Positions 4,301 to 6,099 of a stretch of 6,099 nt of DNA are shown here, piece after piece. The notes beneath the pieces were generated by a model. It was not told the DNA's origin. It saw nothing but the letters and a program-made list of their open reading frames with translations, and did no database searches. The stretch is taken from assembly GCA_945982465.1 (NCBI GenBank), contig CAMFSB010000109.1, positions 1 through 6,099 on the forward strand, read 5' to 3'. The position numbers and the translations under genes were made by a program. The DNA is from an uncultured Faecalibacterium sp. Its GTDB lineage: Bacteria > Bacillota > Clostridia > Oscillospirales > Ruminococcaceae. Within the stretch, counting starts at the first letter, position 1. Every line of letters begins with the position of its first letter.

Positions 4301-5662
4301 ATGCTGGAAAAAGCGTTTAAACTGTCACAGCACAACACAACCGTAAAAACCGAGGTAATGGCCGGTATCACCACGTTTATGACGATGGCGTATATCCTGG
4401 CCGTGAACCCCAGCATTCTGAGCGCGGCGGGCATGGACGCCACCGCCGTTCTGCTGGCTACGGCGCTGGCGTCGTTTGTGGGCACGGCCTGCATGGCGCT
4501 GTTTGCCAACCTGCCCTTTGCGCTTTCGGCCGGCATGGGCCTGAACGCCTATCTGGCCTACACGGTCGTGATCGGCTACGGCTACAGCTGGCAGATCGCC
4601 CTGCTGGCCGTTTTTGTGGAGGGCCTGATTTTTATCGCGCTGTCGCTGACCAATGTGCGCGAGGCGATCTTCAACGCCATTCCGCTGACCCTGAAAAAGG
4701 GCGTTTCGGTGGGCATCGGCCTGTTCATCGCGTTCATCGGCCTGCAGAACGCCGGCCTGTGCGTGGATTCGGCCACGCTGGTCACCATCACCAGCTTTAC
4801 GGATAACTTCCGCACCTCCGGCATCTGCGCGCTGCTGGCGCTGGTGGGCCTGTTTTTGATCTGTGTGCTGTATATCCATCGCGTAAAGGGCGCCATCCTG
4901 ATCGGCATTGTGCTGACCTGGGTCATTGGCATGCTCTGCCAGGTGGCCGGGCTGTATGTGCCGGACCCCGCGGCCGGTTATTATACGCTGTTCCCCACGC
5001 TGGGTCTGACGGATTTCAGCAAGCTGGGCGAGACCTTCGGCCAGTGCTTCCGGGCGGATTTTTCCGGCGTCAACCTGGTCAACTTCATCGTGGTGGTCTG
5101 CTCGTTCTTGTTCGTTGACCTGTTCGATACGCTGGGCACGCTGATCGGCGTGGCCACCAAGGCGGACATGCTGGACGAGGACGGCCGGCTGCCCAACATC
5201 AAGCCCGCCCTGCTGTCCGACGCCATCGCCACCTCGGCGGGCGCCGTGTTCGGCACCTCCACCACTACCACCTTTGTGGAATCCGCCTCCGGCGTGGCCG
5301 TCGGCGGCCGCACCGGCCTGACGGCGCTGGTAACGGCTCTGCTGTTCTTGGTGTCCACGCTGTTTGCGCCCATCTTCACGGCGATCCCCTCGTTTGCCAC
5401 AGCCCCGGCCCTGATCATGGTGGGCTTTTTGATGGTGGGCACAGTGACCGAGATCCGTTTTGATGAGAACCATCTGACCGAGGCCATCCCGGCCTATATC
5501 GCCATCATTGCCATGCCGCTGTTCTACAGCATTTCGGAGGGCATTTCGCTGGGCATCATTTCCTATGTGCTGCTCAACCTGGCCGCCGGCAAGGGTAAAA
5601 AGGTGGCCCCGCTGATGTATGTGCTGGCCGCGCTGTTCGTGCTGAAATATATCTTCCTGTAA
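4301..5662 (+). CDS. AzgA-type (NCS2) purine base permease
   Basis: Cytoplasmic-membrane transporter of 453 residues, predicted to import adenine, guanine or hypoxanthine by proton symport, like E. coli AdeP/GhxP and Bacillus PbuG/PbuO. The sequence has the AzgA-branch signatures: TEVMAGITTFMTMAYILAVNP (17-37), LPFALSAGMGLNAYLAY (71-87), FVDLFDTLGTLIGVA (271-285) and GTSTTTTFVESASGVAVGGR (318-337), the last two being the half-helix substrate-site regions. About 12-14 hydrophobic segments span the protein, with the first near residue 22 and the last at 434-453. There is no signal peptide, as expected. AGAGGA lies 8 bases before the ATG at 4301. It follows the flavodiiron gene by 117 bases, without a clear promoter, and is ended by a strong bidirectional terminator. 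Exact base specificity cannot be read from motifs. A uracil/xanthine permease is less likely because those belong to the other NCS2 branch. Confidence 0.92.
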   Translation: MLEKAFKLSQHNTTVKTEVMAGITTFMTMAYILAVNPSILSAAGMDATAVLLATALASFVGTACMALFANLPFALSAGMGLNAYLAYTVVIGYGYSWQIALLAVFVEGLIFIALSLTNVREAIFNAIPLTLKKGVSVGIGLFIAFIGLQNAGLCVDSATLVTITSFTDNFRTSGICALLALVGLFLICVLYIHRVKGAILIGIVLTWVIGMLCQVAGLYVPDPAAGYYTLFPTLGLTDFSKLGETFGQCFRADFSGVNLVNFIVVVCSFLFVDLFDTLGTLIGVATKADMLDEDGRLPNIKPALLSDAIATSAGAVFGTSTTTTFVESASGVAVGGRTGLTALVTALLFLVSTLFAPIFTAIPSFATAPALIMVGFLMVGTVTEIRFDENHLTEAIPAYIAIIAMPLFYSISEGISLGIISYVLLNLAAGKGKKVAPLMYVLAALFVLKYIFL

Positions 5663-5716
5663 TGCACCGGGCGCAGATTCGCTGGCGGAAAAACCGTCGG
5701 TTCTCCAAAGGCTGAA

Positions 5717-5755
5717 AAAAGACCCGCATCCCCGACCGGGGGATGCGGGTCTTTT
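5717..5755. terminator. Strong bidirectional intrinsic terminator after the permease
   Basis: A perfect 13-bp stem, GACCCGCATCCCC (5721-5733) with GGGGATGCGGGTC (5739-5751), encloses the 5-base loop GACCG. It is flanked by AAAAAA on the left (5715-5720) and TTTT on the right (5752-5755), so it can act on both strands. It lies 54 bases past the permease stop and separates the permease from the downstream lipoprotein unit. Confidence 0.92.
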
Positions 5756-5975
5756 GCATGCCCGGAAAAGCGCTGTGCCGATCTGCCGATGTAATGCGTT
5801 GGGCAGGGGAGAACGGCCCGATCCCCAATCAGCTGCCCGCAGGAAAGCACGGCTTTCAGGTCATCATTTTGAAAAAACAAGTCAGAAAATTACGGGGTGC
5901 CATTTTTGGTTTTTTGCTATCATTAAATCAACATGCGGGCGCTGCATGCCCCACAAATAAGGAGGATGTTCTACT
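5756..5975 (+). other. Non-coding structured leader before the lipoprotein gene
   Basis: About 220 bases hold no convincing gene. Two foldable elements are visible. One is a bulged stem pairing GGGCA (5801-5805) with TGCCC (5834-5838) and GGGGA (5806-5810) with TCCCC (5822-5826). The other is a tight perfect hairpin, GAAAGC (5843-5848) with GCTTTC (5852-5857), around a 3-base loop. After 5860 the sequence turns AT-rich. If transcription starts upstream of 5800 these would be leader RNA; if it starts at the -10-like site near 5918 they would be upstream DNA. I do not recognise a known riboswitch class. Confidence 0.4.
5916..5923 (+). promoter_or_regulatory. Possible extended -10 promoter for the lipoprotein gene
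   Basis: TATCAT at 5918-5923 is preceded by TGC (5915-5917, TGn), giving an extended -10-like element inside an AT-rich stretch (5860-5930). No good -35 hexamer stands 16-18 bp upstream; a TTGAAA at 5869-5874 is too far away. Transcription would start near 5930, about 45 bases before the ATG. Weak call. Confidence 0.35.
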
Positions 5976-6099
5976 ATGAAAAAGATCTCTCGTCGTCAAT
6001 TCCTGACGGTTGCTGGCACCGCCGCTGCCGCTGGTGTGCTGTCCGCCTGCGGCGGCAGCTCGAGCAGCGCTGCGGCAGGCAACGGCTCTGCCAGCGGCG
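5976..6099 (+). CDS. Secreted lipoprotein N-terminus (possibly a substrate-binding protein), cut by window end
   Basis: Only the first 41 codons are present. They encode a lipoprotein signal peptide: a charged start MKKISRRQFL with a twin-arginine-like motif (S5-R6-R7-x-F9-L10), a hydrophobic stretch rich in Ala and Gly (residues 11-21), and the lipobox LSAC with Cys25 as the lipidated residue. A Ser/Ala/Gly-rich linker follows (26-41). The mature domain would sit outside the membrane, anchored by its N-terminal lipid. The start is supported by AAGGAGG 10 bases upstream. N-termini of this form are typical of solute-binding lipoproteins of ABC importers in Clostridia. Placement after a purine permease makes a nucleoside-binding (BMP family) protein conceivable, but the intervening terminator shows separate transcription and no mature domain is visible, so the function stays open. 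Confidence 0.85.
   Translation, partial: MKKISRRQFLTVAGTAAAAGVLSACGGSSSSAAAGNGSASG

Noticed and set aside
4325..5473. 382-codon open frame on the minus strand opposite the permease
   Set aside because: The translation is a low-complexity mix of Gly, Gln, His and Arg with no ribosome binding site or domain, and it opposes a clear membrane transporter.
5743..5979. Small frames of 68-78 codons after the permease
   Set aside because: They start inside the terminator stem, have no ribosome binding site, and encode nothing recognisable; one overlaps the lipoprotein start.

Overview
The window looks like chromosome from a high-GC, Gram-positive anaerobe of the Bacillota, plausibly a gut Oscillospiraceae/Ruminococcaceae member of the Faecalibacterium-Gemmiger-Subdoligranulum kind. 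The reasons are AGGAGG-type ribosome binding sites, GC-rich third codon positions, a tRNA with an encoded CCA, a strict-anaerobe flavodiiron protein, and a KDPG aldolase carrying an extra C-terminal domain. The genus is an inference; the sequence does not prove it.

Left third (1-2680): a hexuronate/KDG catabolic module. A leftward operon encodes KDPG aldolase (722-1684, fused to a VOC/glyoxalase-like domain) followed by a PfkB-family KDG kinase (623 leftward). The kinase reading frame stops at 33, but the terminal 41 bases are abnormally G-rich on the coding strand and still show an in-frame trace of the family sequence, so the stop is probably a sequence-end artefact. Diverging from the operon is an IclR-family regulator (1910-2680), very likely a KdgR-type sensor. 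The divergent region holds a perfect-consensus promoter for the operon (TTGACA, 16 bp, TATAAT), a perfect 17-bp palindrome ATGGAAC-CTT-GTTCCAT just past the expected start of transcription, extra TGGAA half-sites, and a promoter for the regulator with one TGGAAC half-site near its own +1. Kinase and aldolase together convert 2-keto-3-deoxygluconate to pyruvate and glyceraldehyde-3-phosphate.

Middle (2681-4183): a self-contained tRNA-Asn(GUU) unit with its own extended -10 promoter and strong intrinsic terminator, then a flavodiiron protein (A-type flavoprotein) with all seven di-iron ligands, expected to detoxify O2 or NO.

Right (4184-6099): a GC-rich spacer with consecutive inverted repeats, an AzgA-type (NCS2) purine permease, a strong bidirectional terminator, about 220 bases of non-coding structured leader, and the first 41 codons of a secreted lipoprotein with a twin-arginine-like motif and lipobox. 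No mobile element, CRISPR array or obviously new multi-gene system is visible. The points most worth a second look are the aldolase-VOC fusion, the multi-half-site operator, the degraded left edge, and the structured leaders of the two right-hand genes.
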